Notes: generated by a model from the sequence alone, not told the origin. Positions 1 to 15,689 are shown, counted from the stretch's first letter. The stretch: 64,000 bases of DNA from Centrapalus pauciflorus (GCA_020465985.1 JAANYP010000257.1:904706-968705); one strand, 5' to 3'. Made by a program: numbers and translations.

Positions 1-160
1 TTTACTCACTTATTAGTATTTATTGATTAATATTATTAATATTATGATCTAAAACTATCTATCTATATTTTAATTTGTTCAAAGCTTATAATTATATGAA
101 TTTTTTTCACTTTTTAAATATTTCTATGTAAACCCATGTATTACATGAGTAATAAACTAG
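1..160 (+). mobile_element. Helitron-like 3' end (5' part outside window)
   Basis: A short hairpin of the CCCATG...CATGAG type at about 132-149 is followed by TAATAAACTAG and then T. A GC-containing hairpin a few bases before a terminal CTRR (here CTAG) inserted 5' of T is the classic Helitron 3' end. The same ending recurs at 1367, 17920 (minus), 48929 and 53824 (minus). The 5' end lies left of the window. Confidence 0.55.
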
Positions 161-644
161 TATATACTATTACATTGTTATTCAGATTCAGAAATAAAAA
201 TATGAGATTTTTTTGAGTCAAACATCAAAACTATATATTTGTTCAGAAAAAAACTTTGTTTTAGTGATGTTGTAAAACTCAATTGTGTTATTATAAAAAT
301 TCTCTAAAAGTTATTAATTTCAATAAGCATTAAGAAATCTCCCAATAAAAAGTTGAATTTTATGGATACGATCCCTAATTTAATAACTCACAATTATTAT
401 TTTGAATCAAAACACTAACTTTCAAGATTTAAGCCATTATACGGTGAAAACTCTAAAAAAATGCAATATTTTTTGTTTAATATATTCATATAAAATGCAA
501 AATGTTTTTTTTTTTTTAAAAAGAGCTGTTTTAGTTTACTTTCATTACAATCATAATAAAAATAATAATAACCACCTATTGATCTCATGGTCAATATGAA
601 AATAACAATCACATAATTCTTGAACTTTGACATGTGTCAAATTT
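161..644. other. AT-rich intergenic DNA, nothing recognised
   Basis: Only short, low-complexity overlapping open frames occur on both strands. No gene, RNA or element end is recognised. Confidence 0.6.
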
Positions 645-878
645 GATTAACGAAAGGAGAACAAAAATTGACACATAACGTCACCACATCTCACCTAAAA
701 AGATAATTACACTTTATTATTTCTAAAATAAATTACAAGGAGAACATAAATTGACACATGGCGTCATCACGTCCCACCTAAGAAGATAATTACACATTAT
801 TATTTTCAAATTAAAATAAAGTAAGAGATAAATATAATAATTAATTAGTTAAACAAAATTTATTATTTCTATAATAAA

Positions 879-916
<38 letters not shown>

Positions 917-1367
917 CATTATTTCTAAAATTAATAAATATAAAAGATAAATATTATTAATTTTAAAATAAAACAAAACAATAGATAAATATAATTCATT
1001 ATTTCTAATATTTATAAAGATTAATAAATATATAAGATAAATATAATATATACTTTCTTATATCCTTAAATATTAATAAATATGTAATATTTAAATCTAC
1101 ATCCAAATTATATCGTATATATACTTATCTATATATATCTAATTAAAATATATATTATTTGTTTATCTATAAACTTATTAAAAATAAATACATATCATAT
1201 AAACAATATTAAATATTTAAAAAGTAAACATAATACAATATTAATATAATCATATTTTTATAAGAATTAACATTTATATGAGTTAATTTTAAGTTTACAT
1301 ACAATTTATCTAACTAATTATTTATTAAAAATTATTCACTTAATATGTACGTAGGTTTATAAACTAG
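645..1367 (+). mobile_element. Helitron-like element with duplicated 5' region
   Basis: Two tandem copies of about 85 bp (roughly 653-737 and 738-822) each contain GGAGAACA, a TTGACACAT word, CGTCA and a CACCTA.AAGATAATTACAC block. The same block opens the element at 2954. The right end reads TTTATAAACTAG|T at 1367, matching the other Helitron-like 3' ends. The 3' hairpin is degenerate and the exact 5' base is uncertain. It includes a (TA)n tract at about 880-914. Non-autonomous: no Rep/helicase coding sequence. Confidence 0.5.
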
Positions 1368-2953
1368 TTAATTCTATATTTTATTACAATCATTACAAGA
1401 CATCAGTGAGATAAATTGTGTTTATCAGTTTTCTTAATTAATTTGTGGTCACTAAATATGGTGTTTTTATGTGGTTGGAGTTGGTAGTTTTTTTTTTGGG
1501 TCGGGCAAGTGTTTTGAGTTTTGACCATCATAATCACATTTTAGCTGTAAATTTATATTTTTTTTTTTTGTGTAAAATATAGTTTTGTATGAATTAAAAT
1601 CTAACCCTTTTACGACGCTTGAAATCATACTTTTCTAAAACGAAGTGATCAAAATGTAATTCGACCGTATAGTAAATTACTAATGGCTTCAATAGAAACA
1701 ACAAAAACTACTAATTAACATGTACTGCACAAAGAAGTTAACAATGTTTTGATCTTTTCGAATCGCTTTTTAAAACACACATTCAAGATAACATGTTATA
1801 ACATAATCTTAAACAATGGTTCGAGATAATTATAGAAAACTTACCATAATTATTTCCTAAATTTGATACCAAGAAACTGCGCGCATACTTCACATTTGAA
1901 AATATCAAATCATATACCTTGTTTTAAGCAGTTTTATTTTACGTCAACTAAAGTAATAGATTTTAGTGTTATTACAAACACAAATTCTTGTTAAAATAAA
2001 AAAAAATTATTTATTTAAGAGACAACTTCCTTAAAACTTGCAATAACTTTTGTACTTTCAAACATTGTTGAATGGGTTTTAGAATGTTAAATTTGTTGTT
2101 TAGTATAATGTGGGAGACATCTCCAAGATTTTATATTAAGAAGCATGCTTAAGACAAAAGTCACAAGGATTTATTTAGTAATTAGTTATATTAGTTATCT
2201 ATTTAATTAGGAATGAAAGAAGTAAATTGACCACTAAACGTATGGCATTAAGATATTAATCTCTGTATCTTATGGGAACCACGTCAAACTTTATGTATCG
2301 ATGTATGCATCAGATAAACATGTATTTTAAAAAAAATTAGGATCGCTTTTTAGCTGGCATAAATAACTATTTCAGACTTGATCGATCTTATATTATAATG
2401 ATTTGTAAAACATGGAAAATAGGTTGTATACAATATTTAAGTGTGATACAGGCTTATTACTAATTGTAATTAGATTGATTGGAATCTACGTAATAAAATA
2501 ATAATTTTTTAGAATATAAAACAATAATAATGTTTGGATATAATTGTAATGAGCTAGACAAAAATTAACTGCGTTTTGCTGCGGAATTTTAAATCAAACA
2601 GATTTAAAGAATAAGTCAACAAATGAAAACTAAACTATAAAATGTTAAATAATATAAAAATAAATTATAAATTAAACATTCTTTTTAAAAAGGTAAATTA
2701 TATATAAACATTCTATAACATAAAATAAGTTTTAACGTAAAATTTAATTAACTCGTTTATCTAATAAATAAAAATTAAATAAACAAATGTGGCTACTGTA
2801 AAATCAAATAATAATTTAACGCATATTCAATTTGTAGTTATATCAACTGATAGAAGTAAATAGATAAACACAAAAAATAATTATTACAACCACGTAATCA
2901 CGTATACATGTATGAGTTGACATATATATACATTATACATGCATGCATACATA
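1368..2953. other. AT-rich intergenic DNA, nothing recognised
   Basis: Low-complexity A/T-rich sequence. No ORF with recognisable similarity, no RNA gene and no clear element boundary. Confidence 0.6.
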
Positions 2954-3522
<569 letters not shown>

Positions 3523-4166
3523 TAACGCAACATTTTTTATGTATGCATAAGTTATTTTTTATTATATTTAGTTACACATCTTTTGTTACTAGTGGTGATG
3601 CATGTAATTTATAATTATCAATGAATGATATTTTAAACATTATTTAAATAATCGTTTTATTAATTAAATTGCCTTTTTGTACGTTGATTGTATATGCTTC
3701 TTTTGAAATTTTAAAATGATATTTTGGATTCTCTTGTACTCCACTTGAGAGGACAACATGCCCACCATCAAAATTTATAATTCAACACTTTTTTTTACCT
3801 GAATTTTGGGTTCACAACTAATAAAGTTGTCAATTCCTCTTGTTTTATCCTTTTTCTTTGAATTCTATGCATGAAACTAAACCTTTTTTTGGGGGTTATC
3901 TTCCCATTTTTATACTCCAACTTAATGTTTATGAATTGTTTAAAAATAAATATTTATAGATAGTGATGTGTTATGTGTTGCCATATATATGTTGTAAATT
4001 ATCTTTAAAATCAGATAATTAATGACAAAGGAAGAGATATAGTGCATGCAATTTCATCACCGTCTCATGAATTTTGATGACTCTGTGCAGTAATTGCATA
4101 GTAGGCTCTTGATTAGAGATTTATCCTCCTTCACATTCTCATTTTTATAGATATAGATATAGTGAA
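3523..4166. other. AT-rich intergenic DNA, nothing recognised
   Basis: No convincing coding region or element boundary. Confidence 0.6.
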
Positions 4167-4436
4167 GGGGGTTCAATGGAAACCACAATGCAACTGAAAA
4201 CTTGTGAACCGCACTGCACCACCACAAATGTATCAAATTCCCCGCGTGATGCATCAAAAATTCAAAATCCAGCGTGATTCATCAAATTTCCCGCGTGATG
4301 CATCAAAATCTCGCGTGATGCATCACCTTATTTACGATCATGCCACCGTGTTTTTCATGAAATGCACCAAAGCGGACGGTATGCGTAGGTTTCCATAGTT
4401 TTCAGGTGCATAGTGGTTTTCCATTGAACCCACCCC
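4167..4436. mobile_element. MITE family A, copy 1 (degenerate)
   Basis: Ends are GGGGTTCAATGGAAACC and GGTTTTCCATTGAACC, an inverted pair shared with copies at 15332 and 41920. The interior has several copies of a CGCGTGATGCATCAAA-type word. Flanks are ATATAG-rich, consistent with insertion into a TA-rich site. No coding sequence. Confidence 0.75.
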
Positions 4437-4570
4437 TAGATATAGTATAGGTTCTTTATTTAGATCTCCTCCTCATCGTACAACAACCATCATTTTATAT
4501 AGATTTTCACCATTTTTTCCGGTCGCCGTATATAACGGTCGATTTTCCAGTGAGACCCTATCAATTTCGG

Positions 4571-4617
4571 GGCCCTAAGCAGTCGCACCTCTTGCACACC
4601 CTTAGGGCCGGCCCTGT
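4571..4617. mobile_element. Relic of a hAT terminus
   Basis: GGGCCCTAAGCAGTCGC...CCTTAGGGCCGGCCCTG ends in AGGGCCGGCCCTG, the complement of the CAGGGCCGGC terminus of the complete element at 28398. No matching opposite end was found nearby, so this is a truncated relic. Confidence 0.5.
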
Positions 4618-4733
4618 GTAATTTCAATGTCAATTTCTTATATTTGATGAAGTTTCATAAATGAAATACAATTGAATATATTTCTTACAAAATTGATGTT
4701 AGATTTGGACCTGAGAGGATACACATACATATA

Positions 4734-5084
4734 GGGTTGGGTTCTGGTAAGAACTCCTTAATTACGTAAGAATGTGAGAACCATTCTAAAATGCACAAAT
4801 TATAACTTCAAATCATTTTTGGTCTTCGGTTTGAATAAATATCATAATCTAACATTAAAATTACATTTAAAATTTAAATTCATTAAATTATACATTAAAT
4901 GCACAAATTTAAATATAAAGTAGACAAATTTATCATGAGACGCATAAATATTTAAATGAAATGCCATTATCAAATGTATACGTTTTAGCATCAAAAGGAT
5001 AATTTTATACATTAAATGTATATATTTAGAGTGATTTTCATGTAGACACAAAATTGAGAGGTTCTTAATTATCGAAACTCAACC
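4734..5084. mobile_element. MITE family D, copy 1
   Basis: The left end GGGTTGGGTTCTGGTAAGAAC pairs with a degenerate right end containing GAGAGGTTCTTAATTATCG and CTCAACC. The better-preserved copy at 42694 has the same ends. The interior carries repeated ATGCACAAAT / ATGC.TAAAT words. TA-rich sequence flanks both ends. Confidence 0.7.
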
Positions 5085-5362
5085 ATATATATTTAGCTAA
5101 TTACCTGTCCCCAATCTAAACATTTATTGTAATTACATTGCATTTTGTACTTGAGGGGCTATTAAAGATATTTCAATGAATCAATGGGGTAGGAATGCAA
5201 ATAAACATATTTTACTATATAATATTCCTCTACACTTTTATTATTTATAATTTGCTAGGGGTTTCTTTGTTCCTTTTATTTTGGCTTTTTTAGGGTATTT
5301 TTTTTTGTGCTACCAAAAGACATAGTGTCCACTCTTGCTAATAGAGTAATAGTAGAGAAACT

Positions 5363-8300
5363 TTATGTCCCTTTGTTCCCTTTGGTGCTAGGAATTGAAT
5401 GTAAGCGTTTGAACATGATCGGAGCACCGTATTGCGGGTGAAGTAGCATAAGAACAGTTGGTGCATGTTGATACTTTGGAGATAATTCGAAAGAGACTCT
5501 TTGTAATATCATACAAAGAGTTAATTTTGCTTGTAAAATGGCAAGATTTTGTCCGATGCAAGTGCGAACACCAACCCCGAATGGAATGAAGGCTAAAGGA
5601 CGTTTAGTTGCACGAGCCACTCCAACTGAGAACCGATGTGGGTTAAACTCATTAGCGTCGTCGCCCCAGATGGTTTGATCATGATGAAGAGCCAAGATTG
5701 GAATGAGAAGCTCGGTGCCACATGGGATCTTGTACCCTCCCAACTCCACATCAACTTTTGCTCGTCTAATCGATGCCACGACCGGAGGATATAGTCTTAA
5801 GGACTCATTAAGTATCATGGTTAACTGCAACGAGAATAACATCTGTTAAATACAATTTCAGTATAATTACAAAATTACAATAATTATTGTTATTCAAGGC
5901 TTTTTCCAATTAATCAAGAGCTTAAAGTTTCAACTTCTATTTAGAACGATGTTTAATGCAGGATAAAAGATGTAATAATTAGTCCATCTCAAATTAAATG
6001 ATCATCTTTTGTTTCAAATTGTCTTAAAATAACTGTCTATTTATATATATAATTTATAAGTTTCAATTCAAATTATAGTCTTATGTTTACAACTTTTTCA
6101 AGAAAATGATTAATTAAATAAATAATAATAAAAGTATCATTTTATGCATATTAAATGTGTATAAGAATATAGTTCCTGTGACTACTAAAAAATGCAGAGT
6201 ACCGTACGTACCTATAAACACACGAGTTTTAGATGTGAACATGCTCCGAAAATTTTTTTTGTTTTTTTTTTAATTTTTTTTCATATTCATTTAGATACAA
6301 ATAATATAAGCCTATTTGTAAGAAAATTACACACATTCACACTTTCTAGCCTCTTAAAAGTCACATGAACGTGAAAAAAATCATGTGAACATGCTTAGTG
6401 TGAATATACGTTCACAACAATGCGGTTCATATAAACATGCACGTTTCACATAGTTATAGTGTGTTTATGTGTTATTTTTTACAACTAGTCTTGTATTATT
6501 AATTTAAACATGATTATGAATTTTTTTTTCAAAAAAATGGTTTTAAGCGAAATACATCCGGTACTCCGCAAAACTAATTGTACTCACTTGAACCCATATC
6601 ATGTGTATAATTACACAATTTTTAAAACAAAACTCTCTTATTAGGTAGATATAAATTATTTTAGGATAGAAGAATATACGTTTGTTGTTAAAAAAGAGAA
6701 TTGCTAGCAAGAAGAGAGAGAGACCGTTTTAAGCTTGGAAACACAATCTTTGGTTGGGAAGTCACGTGGTCCGCACACATTAAGAACCTCGTCACGTGCC
6801 ATCACCTGCCACTGTGGGTGCATTGCTAGCAATACGGTGGTCCACGTCAAGAGGTTAGATGTCGTCTGTTCTCCGGCGAAGTAAAACGTCTTGCACTCCT
6901 CGGCGATGTCACTTGCAGTGATCGCCGGCGAGACTGAATTCAACGATTGTTTCCTACTCGCTTCGATCATTAGCCCAAGCAAATCCTTCGGCCCGTTTTC
7001 CAATTCTTTCTCATCATCCCACTCCTCTCTTCTCTTCTCAATTACCATCATTAAGCATTTCTTGATTTCCTTCTGTAATTCCCAAGATTCTCTATTCCTT
7101 CTTGTGGGTAAAAACCTAATTAATTATATAAACTTATAAAATATAACCTTTTGTTTTAAATCTCAATATATATGACACATAAAATAAAATAATTCATGAA
7201 TTTATGTCATCATATATATGTAAATTTTCAAAATCAAGCATATACCATGGCCATGCATGCTTACAAAAATATACAATTTGATTTGAGTTTGAGTTTTTTT
7301 TTTTCCGATCATGTGTGCTTGCATTGTTGATTAATAATTAATGATTATGATAATTACGATAATCGTATAAGATATGTTTGTCATTGTTGATTCGAAAATT
7401 GGATTAGGGTTTGTGACATATGTTAGTTTGTGTGTGTATATATATGTACCTGTAACCTGGAAGGGAGGCTATTTGAAATGCTTCAGAAGTTAAGGCCATT
7501 TGTCGCCTTTGTAATCGAAAAATATGTTTACCGTCTTCATAGCTATTCCCGAATGCTGTCCTAGTCACTGTCTCCTCCGTTAGGTTTTGATACCATTGAG
7601 AGACCTCGATTTCCACCTCCCTCGAATCCGACATTTCTAACCATTTGTCTAGCATTTTCACCATGCTACTCGTTGTTACGGGTACCAATAACTATAAGAA
7701 ATATACAATAGTTTTATTAAATTAAGCATGATCAATCTGTTTAATACAAACAAATATTGAAAATTTATGAGTAAATAATTAGAATTACATTGAGATTATC
7801 CATGTGAAAAGTTGGAGTGATAATTTTCCTATGGAGAGCCCACTTTTCACCTTTGAGACTAAGGAGACCTTCACCTTCTAGTTGTTTGATAAGAGGGTGA
7901 GCTTCATTTTTCTCAAACAATTCCGCTTTTGAACAAAAGACTTCTCGAATGAGGTCAGGATCGGCAACTGTAACACGAGCCATTGGTCCGAACCACACGA
8001 GAAATGTAGGACCTATATAATTGGGTTAACAAAATATGATTTATCATTAATTATCATCAATTCATCATTAAATGTGACAAAAGTTTGCATGAAATGATTA
8101 AATAGAAGTTAAAATTCAAATTTTTGTACCTAAAATATTTGAAACATTCTAATTAATTAAGCATTGAATTAGAAAGAAAATAAAAGCAAATAAGCATCTA
8201 GCTATCATTATTTCAAAGTTAAATTAGTTATTTTGATTTGTAATTATATAATTAATGGTGATATTAATAATAATTAGGTGTATAATGTGAAGCAAAATAC

Positions 8301-9103
8301 ATAGGTATGAAATGAACCTATTAATGAACACTATGAATAACCCTAATAGCGCATATACACACACCTACCCACCCACCCAAGTTTCCTATCCCATTCAATA
8401 TAACAAATATTAAAGAAATTACCAAAAATAATAAAAACCCATGTCAAAAAGATCAACAAAATTGAAGAGAGAATTAATCATGAGTTAATGAGTTTTTATC
8501 AAACTAATACTCTTCTTGTTTATCGCTTAGTTAACAGAATTATTAAGAAATCATTTTATCATTGAATAACTTTTTAAACGACATTCATTAAGAAAAAGAA
8601 CAAACAACACTTAAAAGATCTTTTATAAGCAATCAACTTCTTTACAACAAAACATAGATATGAATTGAAGGTGAAATAAGTATATATGATCAATTTCTAT
8701 ACCCCAAACTTTAGGTGATATGATTATAGATCGAAAAGTCAATGTTTTTGAAAGAAAATAAAACATTTTAAGATTGAAAAGATGGATGGAGAATGGATCA
8801 AAACATATATATGAAATGAAAATATAGAAACATACCATAGATTTTGTTCCAATGGTGGTAGAAAGAGAGGACTCTAGGAAGGATGTTATGAGAAAAAGGC
8901 ATAGACATAGGTTGTGAGGAAGCCTTAAGCATTAAACTAGCAATCTCTTTAGCATTGCCAATAAAGAAGCAATATGGAGGTCCTTTTATGCCTTGTTTAC
9001 CAAAATATTTCTCAATCTTCTTTGGCTTCCACCATAATACCATAAAAACCTTCACAAAAACCACCAATATTACTACTATCAACATTAATAATATTAACCC
9101 CAT
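5363..9103 (-). CDS. CYP734A: Cytochrome P450, CYP734A family (brassinosteroid C-26 hydroxylase type)
   Basis: Five exons (minus): 9103-8836, 8012-7789, 7691-7450, 7115-6725, 5824-5363. All junctions are GT-AG, phases agree, and the product is 528 residues with no internal stop, the usual length for this family. An N-terminal hydrophobic anchor (about residues 3-25) ends in LWW, as in CYP734A proteins. P450 marks are the I-helix AGEQTT (about 325-330), ExxR (382-385), the FNPHRF PERF-type motif (435-440) and a heme loop PFGVGVRTCIG with Cys464. The stretches RGPPY-like (here KGPPY), FSHNILPRVLSFYHHW and PTFHM mark it as CYP734A rather than other CYP72-clan members. Known members inactivate castasterone and brassinolide by C-26 hydroxylation at the ER membrane; that role is inferred here. 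Intron 4 has a weaker GTCTCT donor and a MITE. It is the only intact host gene in the window. Confidence 0.93.
6171..6592. mobile_element. MITE family J inside P450 intron 4
   Basis: The left end (AGTTCCTGTGACTAC...GCAGAGTACCG) is an imperfect inverted match of the right end (CGGTACTCCGCAAAAC...GTACTCACTTGAACC). The interior has several GTGAA / TTCAC words. Related elements lie at 11290 and 11648. It makes up nearly half of the 900-bp intron. No coding sequence. Confidence 0.6.
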
Positions 9104-9285
9104 CTCTCTCTCTTCCTCTGAAATGGCTGTCTTTTGGTTTGGGGGGGCTTTAAGCAGCTTTTGTCTTTTATGTTTGAGTCAATTACATATACGGTCCTTA
9201 TACTATTCTACTATTTGCATTTTTAGTCCTATACAAGTTGTATTGCATCTTTGCATTTTCAAATTAACTCCTCTCTTTTTATATA

Positions 9286-9640
9286 CTAAATTACACAAAT
9301 GGTCCTTGTGATTATATGAAGTTATGGTTTCAATTCTAAAAACAAAATATTACACCACAAGCCTTTGAAATCAAAACGTTGTAACATTTTCATTCCTAAA
9401 ACCAATGACAGTTAACTTGAATAGTTAGTTTCAGTGACATTTTTGTTAGCTGTCTTTCAGGGATCATTTGTGTAATTTTCTATTCTTTTTATTCTTTTTC
9501 TTATTGTTTTTCTTTATATTATAATTTATTTCATATGTATTTTGAATTTTTTTATCATTTAATTATTCAAATGTAACGTTTTATTTTTTTTATTTCTTTT
9601 GTTTTTATTACTAATTTTTTTTATTATGAAGTTTTAGAGG
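9286..9640. mobile_element. Arm of a MULE-like foldback (family K) next to the P450
   Basis: ACTAAATTACACAAATGGTCC, then ATTACACCACAAG, AACATTTT, GTTAACTT and GGGATCATTTGTGTAATTT follow in the same order as the left arm at 32842-33113, and the sequence continues into the TTTATCATTTAATTATTCAAA part found again at 38960. Only one arm is clear. It begins 183 bp upstream of the P450 start codon, so the P450 promoter must overlap or adjoin it. Confidence 0.65.
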
Positions 9641-9934
9641 GACATATATGAAATTCTCCCAAACAACTTTTGATTTATTTCTTATTATATTCATTTGAAT
9701 TAACTAACTAAATTTATTACATTTAAAAGAAAATTATTTCTTAACGAATATTAATTGTATAAATAAATTAAATATCATAAAAATTAAATTATCATTAAAT
9801 ACCATAAATTGAATGATGCCAACAATTAATATTATCTTTAAATTAAATTTAAACATTAACATTTTATTATATTAATATTACTTTAAATAAATATAAATTT
9901 TAATTTAAACTTTAAATTTGAAATCTTACACATT
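9641..9934. repeat. AT-rich dispersed repeat, first of three copies
   Basis: A block with TTATTTCTTATTATATTCA, TTTGAATTAACTAA, ATTAAATACCATAAA and AATATTATCTT recurs in similar order at about 10680-10880 and 11085-11290. No gene is seen. Confidence 0.5.
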
Positions 9935-10503
<569 letters not shown>

Positions 10504-10546
10504 ATATATATTGATTTATTTTTAAATAATTAGTATTTTACATAAT

Positions 10547-11289
10547 CTATATCTATATGTATGTTTATTTGTATGTATAAAGCAAAACACTTACATGTCA
10601 CATGTCATTCTATCATTTTATCGATTTTCTGATATTCTGCTTTTTACTCAAAATTAACATATTAATATAAACAATTTAATTAGCTGTCATTTAAATAAAA
10701 TTTTTTATGATTTATTTCCTAATATATTCATTTGAATTAACGAATATTGTATAAATACCATAAAATAAATAATTGCAACAAATAGTATTATCTTCAAAAT
10801 TACATTTACGTTCTATTAGTTTAATATTACAATTAAATAATTATAATTTTAATTTATATTAAATTTAAATTTAAATTTAAAAGCATGCACGTTATATTTT
10901 GATTGATTGATTGATTTTTATAAAATTAGTATTTTATATAATCTATATTTATATATATTAATAAAGCAAAACACTTACATCCCACGTGACATTTTATCAT
11001 TTCATCAATTTTTTAATTTTCCTTTCTTTTTCGAAAATTAACATCTTAATATAAACAATTTAATTGGTTTCCATTTAAATAAAATATGTTTTTGATTATT
11101 TCCTAATATATTCATTTGAATTAACCAATTGAATTTATTACATCTAAAAGAAAAAGATTTATTAATGAATATTGTATATATAAATTTTATATCATAAAGC
11201 TAAAATATCATTAAATACAATAAAATAATAACCCTAACAAATAATATTATATCATGTATATAACGCTAATTTATATTCATTTGAATTAA
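10547..11289 (+). repeat. Two tandem Helitron-5'-like repeats
   Basis: ATCTATATCTATATG...AAAGCAAAACACTTACATGTCAC at 10547 and ATCTATATTTATATAT...AAAGCAAAACACTTACATCCCAC at 10939 head two roughly 390-bp direct repeats. Openings with TCTATATAT, AATAAAGCAAAA and a GTGACAT word resemble the 5' ends of the window's Helitron-like elements. No 3' hairpin ending was recognised. Confidence 0.45.
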
Positions 11290-11616
11290 CCAGAAGTTAC
11301 CACTTTTAAAAACAATTTTTTTGACATTATTTTATAAACATATTTTTATTAACATTACAAAGATGATATATACAATTTCATGCATATTCACACATTCTAA
11401 GTGCATGAAATCATGCATTATATAAATGTACGTTTACATACATGCAAATTTATGTAAGTGTGCGTTCACAACATTTTTAAAGAGTTAGGCGATGTGAATG
11501 TATGTGAAATTTACATATCATCTTTATAATGTTAATTAAAACATGTTTATGAATTTTTTTTTATCAAATGTGGTACTCTCTAGTGCTCTGTAAAATGAGT
11601 TATAGTATTTTGAACC
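11290..11616. mobile_element. MITE family J, copy 2 (left end eroded)
   Basis: The right part GTGCTCTGTAAAATGAG...TTTTGAACC matches the right end of the intron copy (CGGTACTCCGCAAAAC...TTGAACC). The interior contains TGCATGAAATCATGCA and GTGAATGTATGTGAAATT, which recur in copy 3. The left end is approximate. Confidence 0.5.
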
Positions 11617-11647
11617 ATATTATATATGTATATGTGTGTGTACGTAT

Positions 11648-12018
11648 GTTCAAGTGAGTACTACCTATTATGTAGCGCACCAGATGACATCACTCTTAAA
11701 AATAATTTTTTGAAATTTTTATCATAAACATGTTTTAATTAACATTACTAATATAATATATAAATTTAACGTGAATTCACACATTTTAAGTGAATGAAAT
11801 CATGCATCATATGAATGTGTGTTCACATATACGAAAATTTATGTAAGTGTACGCTCAAATCATTTTTAGAGGATTAGGATATGTGAATGTATATGAAATT
11901 TACATATCATTTTTATAATGTTAATTAAAATATGTTTATGAAAGAAAAATTTTAAACAAAGTTTTCAAAAGTTGGTAATTTTTTATGCGCTACATAATGG
12001 GTGATACTCATTCAAACC
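11648..12018. mobile_element. MITE family J, copy 3
   Basis: The left end GTTCAAGTGAGTACTACC, followed by ATTATGTAGCGC, is inverted at the right end: GCGCTACATAATGGGTGATA, then CTCATTCAAACC. The interior is very similar to copy 2. Short TA runs lie on both sides. Confidence 0.65.
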
Positions 12019-12032
12019 ATATTATATATATA

Positions 12033-12427
12033 ATCAGGTTGATCGGCGTACCTATGAGATTCCAGCGTACCCTAATGTGAATGATCATTCACATATTTTT
12101 TTTTGAATAGACATGTATAAGACCACATTATAAGACTTTTTTTTCAAAAGGAGCAACATCATAAATCTTGTGAATGGTAGAAAAAAGATCATGTGAATGG
12201 TCATTTCACACCGTGAATGGTGTGAATGACCATCAACATAAATATGCACTGAGCATTCACATAATTTTTAAGGACACAGAAAATGTGAATCTATGTGAAA
12301 TTCATATATCATGCGTATAACATTAAATTAAACATGGTTATGTGGAAAAAAAATTTTAAAAATGTTTTTTATGGTTGGTACCTTCGGATACACTTGATTT
12401 CGAGAGGTACTTTTTTTGAATCTGACT
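12033..12427. mobile_element. MITE family C, copy 1
   Basis: The left end ATCAGGTTGATCGGCGTACC and right end GGTACTTTTTTTGAATCTGAC form short inverted termini and recur at 42244-42660 (opposite orientation) and 55151-55536. The interior is packed with GTGAATG / CATTCAC words. TA dinucleotide runs abut both ends. No coding sequence. Confidence 0.75.
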
Positions 12428-12428
12428 A

Positions 12429-12514
<86 letters not shown>
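12428..12514. repeat. (TA)n microsatellite between MITEs C and F
   Basis: About 40 TA dinucleotides. The YIYI-type open frames here are artefacts of the repeat. Confidence 0.95.
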
Positions 12515-14525
<2,011 letters not shown>

Positions 14526-14536
14526 ATATATATATA

Positions 14537-15245
14537 GGGTCAGGTTCTATGGGGCACCTGTATGCATTGTGCACTTTGGGAACCTGTATGCACCGTTAGA
14601 TCTTGAATTTTAATGGTTCAGATTGTAGTGACAAAAGGGTAATTAACTTGAAAATGGGTGCACGGGTGCATAACTTCTCGTGCGCGGATTGACAAAATCG
14701 GAAGATGCTTGAATTCAGAAAATATTCTATCCGAATCTAAACAAACGTGATGCATCTTCATCCAATTTATTGGATTCGTCTTCTAACACGATGCATCTTT
14801 ATCCAATTCAATTTCAAACATGATGCATTTCGACCATATTCATCCTCGTCTTTGTTCCATCATCATGCATCACCAAAATCGTGATGCATTTCGACATTTA
14901 AAAGTGTTAATTTCGTGATGCATCTCTGAAATTTAAACGTGTTCATCAACGTCTTCAATGTGTTCATCATTGTCGTGAAAACTGGTTGAGAGAAAGAGAG
15001 ATGGAGAGAGGCTAGCCATGAAAGAGAAAGGGAAAGAGAGAGAAAAGGGGATGAATTTATGGAAAGGTGGTTGATCATTTTATTTAGTTTCCTAAATAAA
15101 TGATAAATATTAAATTAAATCTTATAATTTAACAATATATTATTAAGCATTCCCAAAATGCCCTTAATGCACCCTTTGTAAACAAGCAATGCATTTTTGG
15201 TTCCCATTTGGTTCCCGATGCATATGGTGCCCCATAGAACCTCAA

Positions 15246-15247
<2 letters not shown>
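14537..15247. mobile_element. MITE family B, copy 1
   Basis: Ends AGGTTCTATGGGGCACC and GGTGCCCCATAGAACCT form a perfect 17-bp inverted pair. The interior carries many GATGCAT words and a GA-rich block (about 14990-15050). The copy at 41037 is close to identical over most of its length. No coding sequence. Confidence 0.85.

Positions 15248-15331
<84 letters not shown>
15248..15331. repeat. (TA)n microsatellite between MITEs B and A
   Basis: About 42 TA dinucleotides. An equivalent tract separates the B and A copies at 41809-41919. Confidence 0.95.
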
Positions 15332-15334
<3 letters not shown>

Positions 15335-15514
15335 GTGGGTTCAATGGAAAACCTATATGCATCGGAAAACCCGAGAACCATTTTATAGTCATTGGATCAG
15401 GTGATGCACCACGCAGAAAGTCGATGCATCAAGCGGGAATTCAGTGCATCACGTGGGAATTTGATGCATCACGTGGGGAATTTGATGCATGTTGGTTTTC
15501 CATTGAACCCCCTC
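15332..15514. mobile_element. MITE family A, copy 2
   Basis: GGTTCAATGGAAAACC at the left and GGTTTTCCATTGAACC at the right are perfect inverses. The interior has about five tandem units with GATGCATCACG(T/C)GGGAATT. Very similar to copy 3 at 41920. Confidence 0.85.
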
Positions 15515-15560
<46 letters not shown>

Positions 15561-15607
15561 TGTATGTATGTATGTACGTGTGTGTTATCTTATTGCGAAC
15601 ATTTAGT

Positions 15608-15687
<80 letters not shown>
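15515..15687. repeat. Compound (TA)n / (TATG)n microsatellite
   Basis: TA runs and about nine TATG units, interrupted by GTGTGTTATCTTATTGCGAA followed by CATTTAGTTATT. That unique block is repeated at the right edge (~15705-15735), so the whole microsatellite unit has been duplicated. Confidence 0.9.

Positions 15688-15689
<2 letters not shown>

Noticed and set aside
9276..9285. TATATAAAAA on the minus strand as the P450 TATA box
   Set aside because: It lies at the edge of the foldback arm in AT-rich DNA about 175 bp before the ATG; possible but not supported enough to annotate.
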